DNA of 64,000 bases from Sphingobacterium spiritivorum (GTDB lineage: Bacteria > Bacteroidota > Bacteroidia > Sphingobacteriales > Sphingobacteriaceae): assembly GCF_016724845.1 (NCBI RefSeq), contig NZ_CP068082.1:5208001-5272000 (forward strand). Reading direction: 5' to 3'. Below, one piece after another: positions 1 to 8,558 of the stretch (positions within the stretch are counted from its first letter, which is position 1; every line of letters begins with the position of its first letter). Below the pieces are notes generated by a model. That model saw nothing but the letters and a program-made list of their open reading frames with translations. It was not told the origin of the DNA and searched no databases. The translations under genes and the position numbers were made by a program.

Positions 1-769
1 AATCTGTCAGATTAAATGAAGTACCCAGCACTTTTACTTCCTGCCGTCTGCTTTTTATAATAAATGGCCTGTCCTTATCTTTAGCTACCTCAAAATATGC
101 TTCGCCATCCATTTCCACCATTCTTCTGTCCTTCTCAAATCCTAACGGAAATTTTAATCTGGAAGCAGCGTTCATCCAGACTCTGGTCCCATCCGATAGC
201 GTTAGTTTATAAGTAGCTCCTGCAGGCACGACAAGTGTCTGATATAACCCGGCGGCTTCTTTATTTTTATCGGTATTTCTGAAGGAGATCATACCCTTAT
301 CGATGTTGATATTTGCATCCAGTTGTTGTTTTACTTCTTTCTGCGCACTTTCAGGTGTTTCCAGGTCTATTGTACCGCCATTTGCAAGTACCAGATAAGC
401 TTTATCTGTCGCCGGATACACGACCGTATCTGCGAACGCCCTCTTTGCGGACAGGGGTTGTTTGTCAACTTTTGGAGAGCGAAGGAATAATATTCCTGTG
501 ACCATAGCAAAAACGACCGCAGCAGCAGCCGCAGTCCAAATCCAGCGTTTAGTACCTTTCTTTTGTTGCAGGGGTTCGTTACCAACAAATTTCTGCTGTA
601 ATTTTGTCCATGATTCCTGCTTCATATCAGAAAGACGATCCTCAGGAATAGGCAGATCATGCTGACTTATCTGTTCCAGGTAAGAATTAAGCAACTGTTG
701 CTCTTCATCAGTTGCTTCTCCATTGAGACATTTACGTATAAGCTCTTCGATTTGCTTTGGGTTCATCAT
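1..769 (-). CDS. FecR-family anti-sigma factor (3' end outside window)
   Basis: Inner-membrane anti-sigma factor that relays a signal from an outer-membrane TonB transducer to the ECF sigma factor encoded just upstream. About 256 codons are visible and the reading frame is still open at base 1, so the protein is partial. A cytoplasmic N-terminal part (residues 1-73) is followed by one membrane helix (about 76-96) and a periplasmic FecR domain with DGTRVWMNAASRLKFP and GEAYFEVAKDKDRPF, both typical. The start is ATGATG at 769/766. The target transporter gene, usually next, should lie left of the window. Confidence 0.9.
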   Translation of the reverse strand, partial: MMNPKQIEELIRKCLNGEATDEEQQLLNSYLEQISQHDLPIPEDRLSDMKQESWTKLQQKFVGNEPLQQKKGTKRWIWTAAAAAVVFAMVTGILFLRSPKVDKQPLSAKRAFADTVVYPATDKAYLVLANGGTIDLETPESAQKEVKQQLDANINIDKGMISFRNTDKNKEAAGLYQTLVVPAGATYKLTLSDGTRVWMNAASRLKFPLGFEKDRRMVEMDGEAYFEVAKDKDRPFIIKSRRQEVKVLGTSFNLTD

Positions 770-830
770 TCTTTATTTGTTATAAAGAGTGAAAAAGCTA
801 AAGGAGGTAGTAGACAAAAAATATATTTTT

Positions 831-1358
831 TTAAAGTTTTTTCTTCAAAACTTTTAACACATTGTTAATCTGCTTTTTAACAGTGTTTTCTGAGATAGCT
901 AATTTCGCTGCAATTTCCTTCTGACTCAGCTCTTCTTCGCGGCTTAACAGAAAAACCTCTTTCATCTTTGCAGGAAAAGTTTGAATATGTCCCTGTATAT
1001 GTTGGTTTGTTTCGGAAGCATATATATGTTCCAGGACGCTATGCTGTATCCGATTTTGAAGGTGAATCGCAATATCTTCAGCAAGACGTCTGATCTCCTT
1101 TTGCTTTTTGAGTAAAGCCAGGGCATTATTTCTACAGACCATAAAGAGGTAATTATCCAGACTTTCGATAGTTTCCCAACGATCTCTTATCTTCCATATT
1201 GCCATAAAAGAATCCTGCACGATATCCTGCGCTTCTGCTTCCTCGCCAACTATATTGTAACAGAAATGTAACAACTTCTGCCACTGTCGGTCATGCAGCT
1301 TACGCATTACAAATGCCTCTTCTTTTTGACGAAAATCTGTTAATTGACTATCTGCCAT
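831..1358 (-). CDS. ECF RNA polymerase sigma factor (FecI-like)
   Basis: Extracytoplasmic-function sigma factor of 175 residues. Region 2 is visible around residues 30-75 (AQDIVQDSFMAIW) and region 4 helix-turn-helix around 120-172 (LSQKEIAAKLAISENTVKKQ). It is followed after 61 bases by a fecR gene in the same direction, the usual pair in Bacteroidota, so its activity is probably held by that protein. The siderophore receptor gene lies upstream but is separated by a hairpin, so the pair more likely serves genes left of the window. Confidence 0.93.
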   Translation of the reverse strand: MADSQLTDFRQKEEAFVMRKLHDRQWQKLLHFCYNIVGEEAEAQDIVQDSFMAIWKIRDRWETIESLDNYLFMVCRNNALALLKKQKEIRRLAEDIAIHLQNRIQHSVLEHIYASETNQHIQGHIQTFPAKMKEVFLLSREEELSQKEIAAKLAISENTVKKQINNVLKVLKKKL

Positions 1359-1531
1359 ATCATTTCACAACTTAAATTCTCTCTGGTCGATGGTCTTAAA
1401 ATTGGTGTTTACTGTTCTACGAACCAATTTAGATAATAAATTTCAATATCAGTGGCCTTAGTTAATAAATTTAATGGATTACTACCTGATTTAGCTGTAT
1501 ATCAAAGTCTTTTTACATCGATCCAAATAGC

Positions 1532-1564
1532 GACGGAGCCTTACCAGTCTGGCAAAGCTCCGTC
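1532..1564 (-). terminator. Hairpin after the siderophore receptor gene
   Basis: Inverted repeat GACGGAGC (1532-1539) / GCTCCGTC (1557-1564), 33 bases beyond the receptor stop in its direction. There is no long U run on the minus strand, so it may only be a partial terminator. The 238-base gap to the sigma gene holds nothing else I can call. Confidence 0.5.
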
Positions 1565-1596
1565 AATTAGTGTGGATCAGCGTATTAAATAAGTTG

Positions 1597-3981
1597 TTAG
1601 AATTTGCAGCTCATAGTCAGTCTGTAATTTCGGGGAGCATCTGCCTGCCAGGAATATACCGGAGTAGTAAAGTAATTCGTATAATAAGCTCCTCCGGCCA
1701 GAAGATATTTGTCCAGCAGATTATTGACATTGAGGCGGACTGAAAATGCTTTGTGTCTGTAGCCCAGTCCTCCGTCAAAACGCAGGTAATCCTCCAGATT
1801 ATATTCCGGATTATCATTCGAATAAAATCCTGTAGCTCGATCGCTGTTGCTGGACATACCTGCATTAAAACTCAATCCTTTTAATTTTCCACTTATCAAT
1901 TCATAATCCAGCCACACATTTGCAATATGCTTATCTGCACCGTCAAGTCGCTGTCCTACGAAGAACTGATTTCCAACGCCTTCATTAAGTTTCGTAATCT
2001 CTCCGTCTGTGTAGGCATAATTGGCAATAACATTCAGTCCTTTGAGAATCTCTCCTTTAATATCCAGTTCGATTCCTTTAACTTTTTTCTGCCCGATTTC
2101 CATGCTCATCTCCGGACGCGGCCCGTAAGAAGTGATTTCATGGTTTTTCACGATCTGATAGACGGCAAGGGTAGTATTCCATTTTCCACCAAACCAATCT
2201 CTTTTTATACCCAATTCCATATTATTACCGGTTATTGGTTTTACTTCAGAGCCGTCAAACAGTATTCCGTTCTGCGGCAGAAAAGCCTGATCGTATAGTC
2301 CGTATACAGAGGTAAGTTTATCAATGGAATAGGATAATCCCAGTCTGGGCGTTACTTTGGTACTTTTCACAGGTTTACCACCCCAGTTTGCAACGGACAT
2401 GGTAGTCAGGCGGCCTGCTAATGTAAGACGCAAAGCATCTTCAAAGAAACCAAGTTCGTCCTGTATATACACAGAGGAGTATTTCGTAGCCATAGCACCA
2501 CCTCCAGTTGCCGAACGCTGACTTACAGGAAGACTTCTGTCGAAGGGTTTAAAACCAAAATCAGGCGTATAATCCGGATTTTGAGGATCAAACTCTCCTC
2601 CGTTTAGAGAATCCAGTACCTGAGACTGATTCCAGTCTGCATCATATTTTTTATCTCCCACGTCAAGACCAGCCAGTATGCGGTGCCGTACGCCACCCGT
2701 ACGAACCTGTCCGTTCAGAAAAATCTGTCCCATAGCCATTTCGCTCTGAGCATCCCATATGTCTGATTTACGAATCACTTTGCCGTCTGCTGCGATATCT
2801 TTCGGCCAGCTGCTCGCTCCTATCTGATTGTAATTAAAATAGGCGCCCTGTCCTGTCAGTTTCCAGTCTTTGGATAGCTGATGTTCTATAGTCAGAAAGG
2901 CACTATGCTCGTCTACATTAAACGGCTCCAGTCCGGGCATTGAAAAGGTAAAATCACGTGGCAGAGATTTATAACCAAATGGTGACATCACATAGGCAGA
3001 TCCCACATCGGTCATTTTAGCTTTTTGATAGGTATATTCAAATGTCAATTTCGTATCCTCATTCAGTTCATAAGATAATACTGGTGCGATTACAAATCGT
3101 TTGTTGTTTTCATTGGGTCTGAATGAAGATTTTCTATCCGCTGCGACATTCATTCGCATCAGCAACTTTCCATCTTTACTCAATCTGCCATTCAGATCAA
3201 GAGTGGAACGTAAGGCTTCAAAACTTCCTGCGGAGAAAGTTACTTCTCCCTTATTTTCGGCTGTCGGTTTTTTAGTAACGACATTATATATACCTGCCGG
3301 GTCACCACTGGACATCATAAAGCCTGCGGGACCTTTCACAAATTCAATACGCTCTACTGTAGACATATCTTCCGATAAAGGACTCCAGAATGAGCTTACT
3401 ACATTCATTCCATTGCGAAATGCCTGTATCTGTGATCCGCGCATATGGATATTGACATACATATCATTCCAGTGACTCTGTCTGCTCACACCACTGACAT
3501 TGCGTATCGCGCCGTCTGCGAGATTAAAAATCTGTTGTTTGGAAAGGACAGAAGAACTGATGACTTGCACACTTTGTGGTAGTTCCAGAAGTGGAGTCTG
3601 CACCCGAAGACTGGAAGAAGGCTGCTCCTCTACAAGTCCTTTCAGGCCTTCTACGAGCACTTCATCAAGCTGCCGCTTGGTATCTGCCATTATAAAATCA
3701 ACGACTTTGGTCTCTCCTTCCGATACTTTCGCTTCGATGGTCCTGGAAGTCAGACCAATATGTCTGGCTGTAATCTTGTAATTGCCGGGCTTCAGGTTAT
3801 TGAATTCATAAACTCCCAGTTCCGAAACTTTGGATGCTTTTCCTCCGTTCAGCAGGACTACAACATTTTCGGCAATATGTCCGTCACTTGTTTTGACGAT
3901 ACCAGTGATGCGGGAAGTCTGTGCATAACTGAAGCTCATTAAAGAGCATAGTGCTAAAAAGATAGCAATTTTTGTTTTCAT
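1597..3981 (-). CDS. TonB-dependent siderophore receptor
   Basis: Outer-membrane ferric-siderophore transporter of 794 residues. It has a signal peptide (1-20, ending SYAQ), a CarboxypepD_reg-like N-terminal domain (about 24-105), then a plug with LLELPQSVQVISSSVL, MRGSQIQAFRNGM and VERIEFVKGPAGFM, which are hallmarks of the siderophore receptor family. The C-terminal barrel ends in the expected Phe (RLTMSCKF). There is no N-terminal STN signalling domain, so it is not itself a FecA-type transducer. A promoter and a Fur-like box sit just upstream, fitting iron-repressed expression (inference). The ligand cannot be told from sequence. Confidence 0.92.
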   Translation of the reverse strand: MKTKIAIFLALCSLMSFSYAQTSRITGIVKTSDGHIAENVVVLLNGGKASKVSELGVYEFNNLKPGNYKITARHIGLTSRTIEAKVSEGETKVVDFIMADTKRQLDEVLVEGLKGLVEEQPSSSLRVQTPLLELPQSVQVISSSVLSKQQIFNLADGAIRNVSGVSRQSHWNDMYVNIHMRGSQIQAFRNGMNVVSSFWSPLSEDMSTVERIEFVKGPAGFMMSSGDPAGIYNVVTKKPTAENKGEVTFSAGSFEALRSTLDLNGRLSKDGKLLMRMNVAADRKSSFRPNENNKRFVIAPVLSYELNEDTKLTFEYTYQKAKMTDVGSAYVMSPFGYKSLPRDFTFSMPGLEPFNVDEHSAFLTIEHQLSKDWKLTGQGAYFNYNQIGASSWPKDIAADGKVIRKSDIWDAQSEMAMGQIFLNGQVRTGGVRHRILAGLDVGDKKYDADWNQSQVLDSLNGGEFDPQNPDYTPDFGFKPFDRSLPVSQRSATGGGAMATKYSSVYIQDELGFFEDALRLTLAGRLTTMSVANWGGKPVKSTKVTPRLGLSYSIDKLTSVYGLYDQAFLPQNGILFDGSEVKPITGNNMELGIKRDWFGGKWNTTLAVYQIVKNHEITSYGPRPEMSMEIGQKKVKGIELDIKGEILKGLNVIANYAYTDGEITKLNEGVGNQFFVGQRLDGADKHIANVWLDYELISGKLKGLSFNAGMSSNSDRATGFYSNDNPEYNLEDYLRFDGGLGYRHKAFSVRLNVNNLLDKYLLAGGAYYTNYFTTPVYSWQADAPRNYRLTMSCKF

Positions 3982-4020
3982 TAGTGATATTAAGTTAAGT
4001 ATGATGCTGATAAAGATATT

Positions 4021-4070
4021 TTATTATCATTATTTAGACCAAATATAAATAAAGAATCACTATTCACAAA
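4021..4070 (-). promoter_or_regulatory. Promoter with Fur-like box for the siderophore receptor
   Basis: On the minus strand TTTG (4067-4070), exactly 19 bases, then TATATTTG (4040-4047) match the Bacteroidota consensus TTTG-N19-TAnnTTTG. Immediately downstream, at the expected transcription start, the top strand reads TTATTATCATTATTT (4021-4035), close to Fur-box repeats of the form GATAAT. The promoter is seen directly; Fur control is inference. Confidence 0.7.
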
Positions 4071-4257
4071 TATTTTTGCAAATACAGTAAAAACAAGCTG
4101 CACTGGCTAAAAACAGCATTTCTAAGCTGATTTGCAATACTTCTGAGCACTGTATTCACCACTATTTTTGTGCACATTATTGTATATTCTCCCTACTATT
4201 TGTGAATTATTTTGAAAAAAAATAAAAATAAATTTGCACTTAGTGTTATAAATACAC

Positions 4258-4265
4258 TATATTTG
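4258..4265 (+). promoter_or_regulatory. Possible promoter ahead of an orphan terminator
   Basis: TATATTTG (4258-4265) is a perfect -7 element. The nearest TTTG (4233-4236) lies 21 bases upstream, two more than ideal. A start near 4272 would give a transcript of about 60 bases ending in the hairpin at 4298-4334. Confidence 0.4.
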
Positions 4266-4297
4266 TATCATCATAATTTAGGTTTATAATTGGTTAT

Positions 4298-4334
4298 AAA
4301 GGTTTTCACTCTCCCCGTTTGAAAACCTTTTTTT
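4298..4334 (+). terminator. Rho-independent terminator with no gene ahead of it
   Basis: Perfect 10-bp stem AAAGGTTTTC (4298-4307) / GAAAACCTTT (4321-4330) with a 13-base loop and a run of T to 4334. No plus-strand gene precedes it, since the receptor gene at 3981 reads away. It must end a small RNA or act as an attenuator or insulator for what follows. Confidence 0.75.
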
Positions 4335-4385
4335 ATTTCCCTGATTTTGATTCTGAAGCTCTGTTAATCACCCCACCAGTAGAGA

Positions 4386-4429
4386 TAAATAATTTGTATT
4401 TTTCATGTAATTCATTAGTTTTGAGAAAA
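4386..4429 (+). repeat. 44-bp promoter repeat, copy 1
   Basis: Holds TTTG (4393-4396), 19 bases, and TAGTTTTG (4416-4423), a textbook Bacteroidota promoter. Predicted transcription start is about 4430, a few bases before the ATG at 4436. 40 of 44 positions match the copy at 4703-4746. Confidence 0.8.
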
Positions 4430-4435
4430 CAATTT

Positions 4436-4705
4436 ATGCTTCCTATTGATCATGAATTCATACTCTTATATATAACTTACCTGTTTGTATTTTTAATCGG
4501 GCTTTATTTTATTCTGGTCAAAAAGAGTAAAAACAAAAAGTTTATTAGCATAATATTATCGATCAATTTGTTTCTCAACATTATTTTGTTTGGCAATTCA
4601 TCAGATTTTTATCACGGTGGGTCACTATTTGTTCTTTTTTATTCTTACATAATTTTAATATTTACAGTTTTGGCTATTTTAATAGTCAAACTTATCCGAA
4701 GCTAA
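4436..4705 (+). CDS. Small membrane protein, unknown function
   Basis: 89 residues with three predicted membrane helices: about 10-27 (YITYLFVFLIGLYFILV), 35-50 (ISIILSINLFLNIILF) and 60-87 (SLFVLFYSYIILIFTVLAILIV). The frame is open back to a TTG at 4319, but that codon lies in a terminator stem, and a perfect promoter sits at 4393-4423, so the ATG at 4436 is the likely start with a nearly leaderless message. I recognise no family. It lies between the two copies of a promoter repeat, which suggests the gene and one repeat arose or arrived together. Confidence 0.5.
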   Translation: MLPIDHEFILLYITYLFVFLIGLYFILVKKSKNKKFISIILSINLFLNIILFGNSSDFYHGGSLFVLFYSYIILIFTVLAILIVKLIRS

Positions 4706-4746
4706 ATAATTTGTATTTTCACTGTAATTTATTAGTTTTGAGAAAA
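4703..4746 (+). repeat. 44-bp promoter repeat, copy 2
   Basis: TTTG (4710-4713), 19 bases, TAGTTTTG (4733-4740): the same promoter as copy 1, starting inside the stop codon of the small membrane protein. Predicted start is about 4747. It probably drives the EamA transporter at 4921 with a leader of about 170 bases. Confidence 0.8.
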
Positions 4747-4920
4747 GCATGCATATGAACAGAAAGAGTAGTCTTCCTCCTCCTACCCCTTAATATTTAA
4801 CGGACATATAGATTATACAGATTGCGGATCAGCTGATTGGCATAACTGGTTATAATCTGATTTTAGTTATTTATTAATTTTTATACCCTTGTTCTCTTCG
4901 AACAGGAAGACAATTCTTTT

Positions 4921-5790
4921 ATGAAAAAATCATATCTGGTATTACATATTGCTGTAATACTTGCAGGTTTTACCGGTATATTCGGAAAACTTATCACTGT
5001 CAATGAAGGCCTTCTGGTCTGGTACAGAGTCTTATTCTCTGCTATTATCCTATGGATAATCTTAAAACTATTCCATGTTTCCAGACACATTACAACAAAA
5101 GAAAAATTTGATATTGCCAAAATCGGCATGTTCATTACGCTGCACTGGGTATTTTTCTATGCCAGTATCAAATATTCCAATATCTCCGTGGGTGTAGTCT
5201 GCTATTGTTTAACCAGTTTTTTCACCGCTGTCTTTGACCCGCTCATTAACCGCCGTAAATTCAATGTGAATGAGCTACTCCTAAGTGTGCTGACATTAGC
5301 AGGTATAGCCTTAATTTTTCATTTTGATTCGTCCTATCAGTTAGGCATAGGCCTGGGAATTATTTCATCCGCCTTTGCAGCTCTGTATACGTTATTCAAT
5401 GAGCGTATTGTGAAAAACTATGACAGCAGGCTTATCAATTACTACCAAATGATAGGTGGAACTATAGGATTAGGAATATTGATGCCGTTTTATCTGTATG
5501 CATTTCCTGTACAAACCGTCCTTCCGGATCTGAGAGATATCGGATATCTGGTACTACTGGCGTCCTTCTGTACTGTAGGGCTTTATATTCTATTTGCGGA
5601 ATCCCTCAAAAAGATTCCGGCATTTACGGTAAATCTGAGTTTTAATCTCGAACCTGTTTATGCGATCATACTGGCTTTTCTGTTTTTTAATGAGAGTAAG
5701 CAATTAAACCTGTTCTTTTACATAGGTTTACTACTGGTAATGATCTCTGTGGTCTTACAAACTATCGTATCTTTAAAAAAATCCAGCTAA
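4921..5790 (+). CDS. EamA/DMT-family transporter
   Basis: Inner-membrane drug/metabolite-superfamily carrier of 289 residues with about ten hydrophobic segments and the family's two-fold repeat. Visible marks include AVILAGFTGIFGKLI near the N-terminus, LHWVFFYASIKYSNISVGVVCY in the first repeat and FNLEPVYAIILAFLFFNE in the second. Substrates in this family are small metabolites or amino acids; which one cannot be told here. It is monocistronic, with the promoter copy at 4710-4740 upstream and a strong hairpin 7 bases after the stop. Confidence 0.88.
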   Translation: MKKSYLVLHIAVILAGFTGIFGKLITVNEGLLVWYRVLFSAIILWIILKLFHVSRHITTKEKFDIAKIGMFITLHWVFFYASIKYSNISVGVVCYCLTSFFTAVFDPLINRRKFNVNELLLSVLTLAGIALIFHFDSSYQLGIGLGIISSAFAALYTLFNERIVKNYDSRLINYYQMIGGTIGLGILMPFYLYAFPVQTVLPDLRDIGYLVLLASFCTVGLYILFAESLKKIPAFTVNLSFNLEPVYAIILAFLFFNESKQLNLFFYIGLLLVMISVVLQTIVSLKKSS

Positions 5791-5797
5791 CATGATC

Positions 5798-5846
5798 ACT
5801 GACGGATCGTAGGCACCTGAAATCAGGAAAATTACGATCCGTCAGT
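5798..5846. terminator. Bidirectional terminator hairpin
   Basis: Perfect 14-bp stem ACTGACGGATCGTA (5798-5811) / TACGATCCGTCAGT (5833-5846), with a nested CCTGA/TCAGG hairpin in the loop. It lies between the converging EamA gene and the barrel protein gene. Confidence 0.8.
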
Positions 5847-5915
5847 TTCAATCTTCGCTTCCAAAACTGATATTATTTTTGCTACAACCTATTATACTAC
5901 ATTTCTCTTTTCAGA

Positions 5916-8558
5916 TCAGAACAGATAACTCATTCTGAATAAAGAAAGGCTCCCGTTGAGCGGATATCTTGAAATACTTTCCTGCACAGCACTGATTGCA
6001 TAAGACTCATACATTTTTATATTGGTCAGATTTCGCATCTCCAGCTCAAATTCCATTTTCCATTTCGGAACCTTATATCTGATATTCATATCCAGAAAAG
6101 TATTCTGAATACTTTTCAGATTGGTCTGTTCCAATTTCCGGTGCGCTACACTTCCTTTGACAAAGAAATTAAAGAAAGGCACATACATCATACTCAGATT
6201 GTTGACCCATAATTGGTTTTTTGAGTCAAAAGCTGAGGTTGTAGCCAGTTCCTGGTCGACGGTATTTCCGGACATAGTCCATATGCTTTTGTAACTTAAG
6301 GTTACTCCCTGAATACCTTTAAATTCGACAGTTGGCTCAACAATCAGCTCAGCATTCTTATAAGGCAGCAACTGCTCATTCAATAGCTGATTGTAATGCG
6401 TAATGTTATAAGCAGATTTCAGTGAAGCAGAGGTCTTGAGGCCTGCAAAGTACTTACTCACACCAAAGCTGGAATTCAGCGTATTCATCTTATTTTTAAG
6501 TGGAATAAAGACCGACTGTATCCCTGATGCTGTCAGATTCCGGGAAACAATATTGTTGGCATTCATTTGCGAATAAGAAAGTGAAGCATTCATATAAAGC
6601 AGCTCCAAAGGACGCTGAAAGCTGTAATCCAACATCATATTCTGCTGTTTGCGTACATCAAAACGTGCATCATTGGCGATCAGGTCTCTGAAATTGACCA
6701 AAATTTTCCCTTTGTAAATGTTATCTATTGCACCTGTTACATTTCTGAGCGCATAGGACAGATTGATGTAATCCTTGTTATATACATATTGTTTAAAAGA
6801 AGCTACTGGATTAAAGAAAACACGGTTCTCCACATCACGAAAATCAAAATTCTCATCTGCCAGATTCCATCGTCCATACTGTACCGGTAGTCTCACCTGT
6901 AATTCAGATTTTTTGAATTTTGCATCCCAGGTACCTGAAATTTCAACAACATTCTCTTTCCATCTGAAAGCATTATCCACAAATCCATAGACAGGTCTGA
7001 CCTGATGATCCAAATCTGCCAGTCGCAGATCAGATTCCAGACGTATGTCTCTATATTGATAATTTGCCTTATACTCCTGATTCATGATACGTCCGGGCAA
7101 AGTGTAGCTTGCTCCCGCATTGAAGGAAAGCTCAGGCGTTTTTACCTGCTGCCTTACCTCTTTATAAGGATTATCTGCATTCAGAATATCCTTCATAATA
7201 CCAGGTGAAATGCTAAGATTTTCCTTATGGCGGCCTGCATTTATATTACTGTACACGGTCAGTATATTTTTATTCCGGAGCTTAGGGATATATTCCAGAC
7301 TATTACTGAACCGGTAGGACTGATCACGATCCTGCTGCAAAAAATCATTGTTGTTGTTCGTTATAAAGGAGTTATCCTTTAAACTTCCTGCCTTGAAGGC
7401 GAATTGATTTTTGAAAAAATAATTATCTGTATTCGACTCCAGCCCCAGGCTTATATTTCCGTACATAGCTCTGGACTTCGTCTCTATACGATCATCGTAA
7501 CTGATCAGCTGATCATCAATTCTGTAATTCTGGAGATTACTGCTCTGTCTGTTTACCCGGTCTCCCCACAGATTGACATTATTCTTCAGTTGCCAGTTTT
7601 TGTTCAGATTGTACAAGTTATTCAGATTGATAGCCAACGAGTGGTTTTTGTTATATCTGTTAAGCGGTATATCGGGACTGCCTGCGGAAGTAGCGGAGGT
7701 CAGGTCAAAGGAATGTGTTGCTGTGACTTCCTTTGACATATCATCTCCGACAGTATTTCCCTGCAGGTTATTCAATGTTTTAAATTTTTTATTGAATGTC
7801 ATTGCATTATTATCGGTCTCTACTCCATAAGGTAATCCGGCTCCTGCCCTCGCCTGGCCTGACCATTTGAGTTTGACATCTTCTTTTACTTTCAGGTTGA
7901 TAGCAACCTGATCCGATTTAGACAGCCCCTGTTTGACTTTCCGATGTTCATGTCCCTGTATGACTTCCAGATCTTCAATCATTTCAGGTTTTATGGTACG
8001 TGTTCCTATTCCATAGCCTTCATTTAAAAGATCATCTCCGTCAATATACATATTGGATACTTTCGTTCCATTATACTTGATCACGCCGGCATCATCCACC
8101 TCCATACCGGGCATTCTGCGGATAGCATCGCCTATATTCCGGTCTTCTGCAGAAGTAAAAGACCCCATTTTATAACTCGTGGTATCTCCGTTCTGCCGGA
8201 TCCGCGGTTTGCTCTTCACCTGTACTTCGTCCAGTGAGATTGGCTTATCTTCCAGTTTGACTGCATATGCTACAGAACGTGATGACAATGCGATCTGCTG
8301 TGTAACGTAGGCAATATGTTTGAATTCCAGGAGCAAACTATCACGGTTCAGTTCTTTTGCAATCTCTATTTTAAAATTCCCTTTACTATCTGCCCGCAGT
8401 GACTTGATGACTTTGTGATTAACATCTATCAGCGAGACAGTAACATAAGGAATCATGGCATCTGTACTGTTGCGTATATTTCCCTCCGCATATTGTTGAG
8501 AATGGACCTTCTGGTGCATTACCAGAAGGCTTAGGATCATCAGAATAATGCCTCTCAT
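5916..8558 (-). CDS. TonB-like outer-membrane beta-barrel protein with carboxypeptidase regulatory domain
   Basis: 880 residues. Signal peptide (about 1-20), a CarboxypepD_reg-like fold (about 25-105), a plug-like section (LDEVQVKSKP, then GDAIRRMPGMEVDDAG and NMYIDGDDLL, about 112-190), and a long barrel ending in Phe (SLFRMSYLF). Proteins of this type are usually encoded with GLPGLI proteins, as here: its ATG shares a base with the stop of the GLPGLI gene, so the two are translationally coupled. What it moves or binds is unknown. The divergent two-component system probably controls it. Confidence 0.85.
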   Translation of the reverse strand: MRGIILMILSLLVMHQKVHSQQYAEGNIRNSTDAMIPYVTVSLIDVNHKVIKSLRADSKGNFKIEIAKELNRDSLLLEFKHIAYVTQQIALSSRSVAYAVKLEDKPISLDEVQVKSKPRIRQNGDTTSYKMGSFTSAEDRNIGDAIRRMPGMEVDDAGVIKYNGTKVSNMYIDGDDLLNEGYGIGTRTIKPEMIEDLEVIQGHEHRKVKQGLSKSDQVAINLKVKEDVKLKWSGQARAGAGLPYGVETDNNAMTFNKKFKTLNNLQGNTVGDDMSKEVTATHSFDLTSATSAGSPDIPLNRYNKNHSLAINLNNLYNLNKNWQLKNNVNLWGDRVNRQSSNLQNYRIDDQLISYDDRIETKSRAMYGNISLGLESNTDNYFFKNQFAFKAGSLKDNSFITNNNNDFLQQDRDQSYRFSNSLEYIPKLRNKNILTVYSNINAGRHKENLSISPGIMKDILNADNPYKEVRQQVKTPELSFNAGASYTLPGRIMNQEYKANYQYRDIRLESDLRLADLDHQVRPVYGFVDNAFRWKENVVEISGTWDAKFKKSELQVRLPVQYGRWNLADENFDFRDVENRVFFNPVASFKQYVYNKDYINLSYALRNVTGAIDNIYKGKILVNFRDLIANDARFDVRKQQNMMLDYSFQRPLELLYMNASLSYSQMNANNIVSRNLTASGIQSVFIPLKNKMNTLNSSFGVSKYFAGLKTSASLKSAYNITHYNQLLNEQLLPYKNAELIVEPTVEFKGIQGVTLSYKSIWTMSGNTVDQELATTSAFDSKNQLWVNNLSMMYVPFFNFFVKGSVAHRKLEQTNLKSIQNTFLDMNIRYKVPKWKMEFELEMRNLTNIKMYESYAISAVQESISRYPLNGSLSLFRMSYLF

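Noticed and set aside
1927..3942. Several open frames of 60-124 codons on the plus strand
   Set aside because: They run antisense within the siderophore receptor gene, whose protein shows clear family motifs; they are shadows.
4319..4435. N-terminal extension of the small membrane protein from a TTG codon
   Set aside because: The TTG lies in the loop and stem of a terminator, and a perfect promoter lies further down, so the message starts after it.
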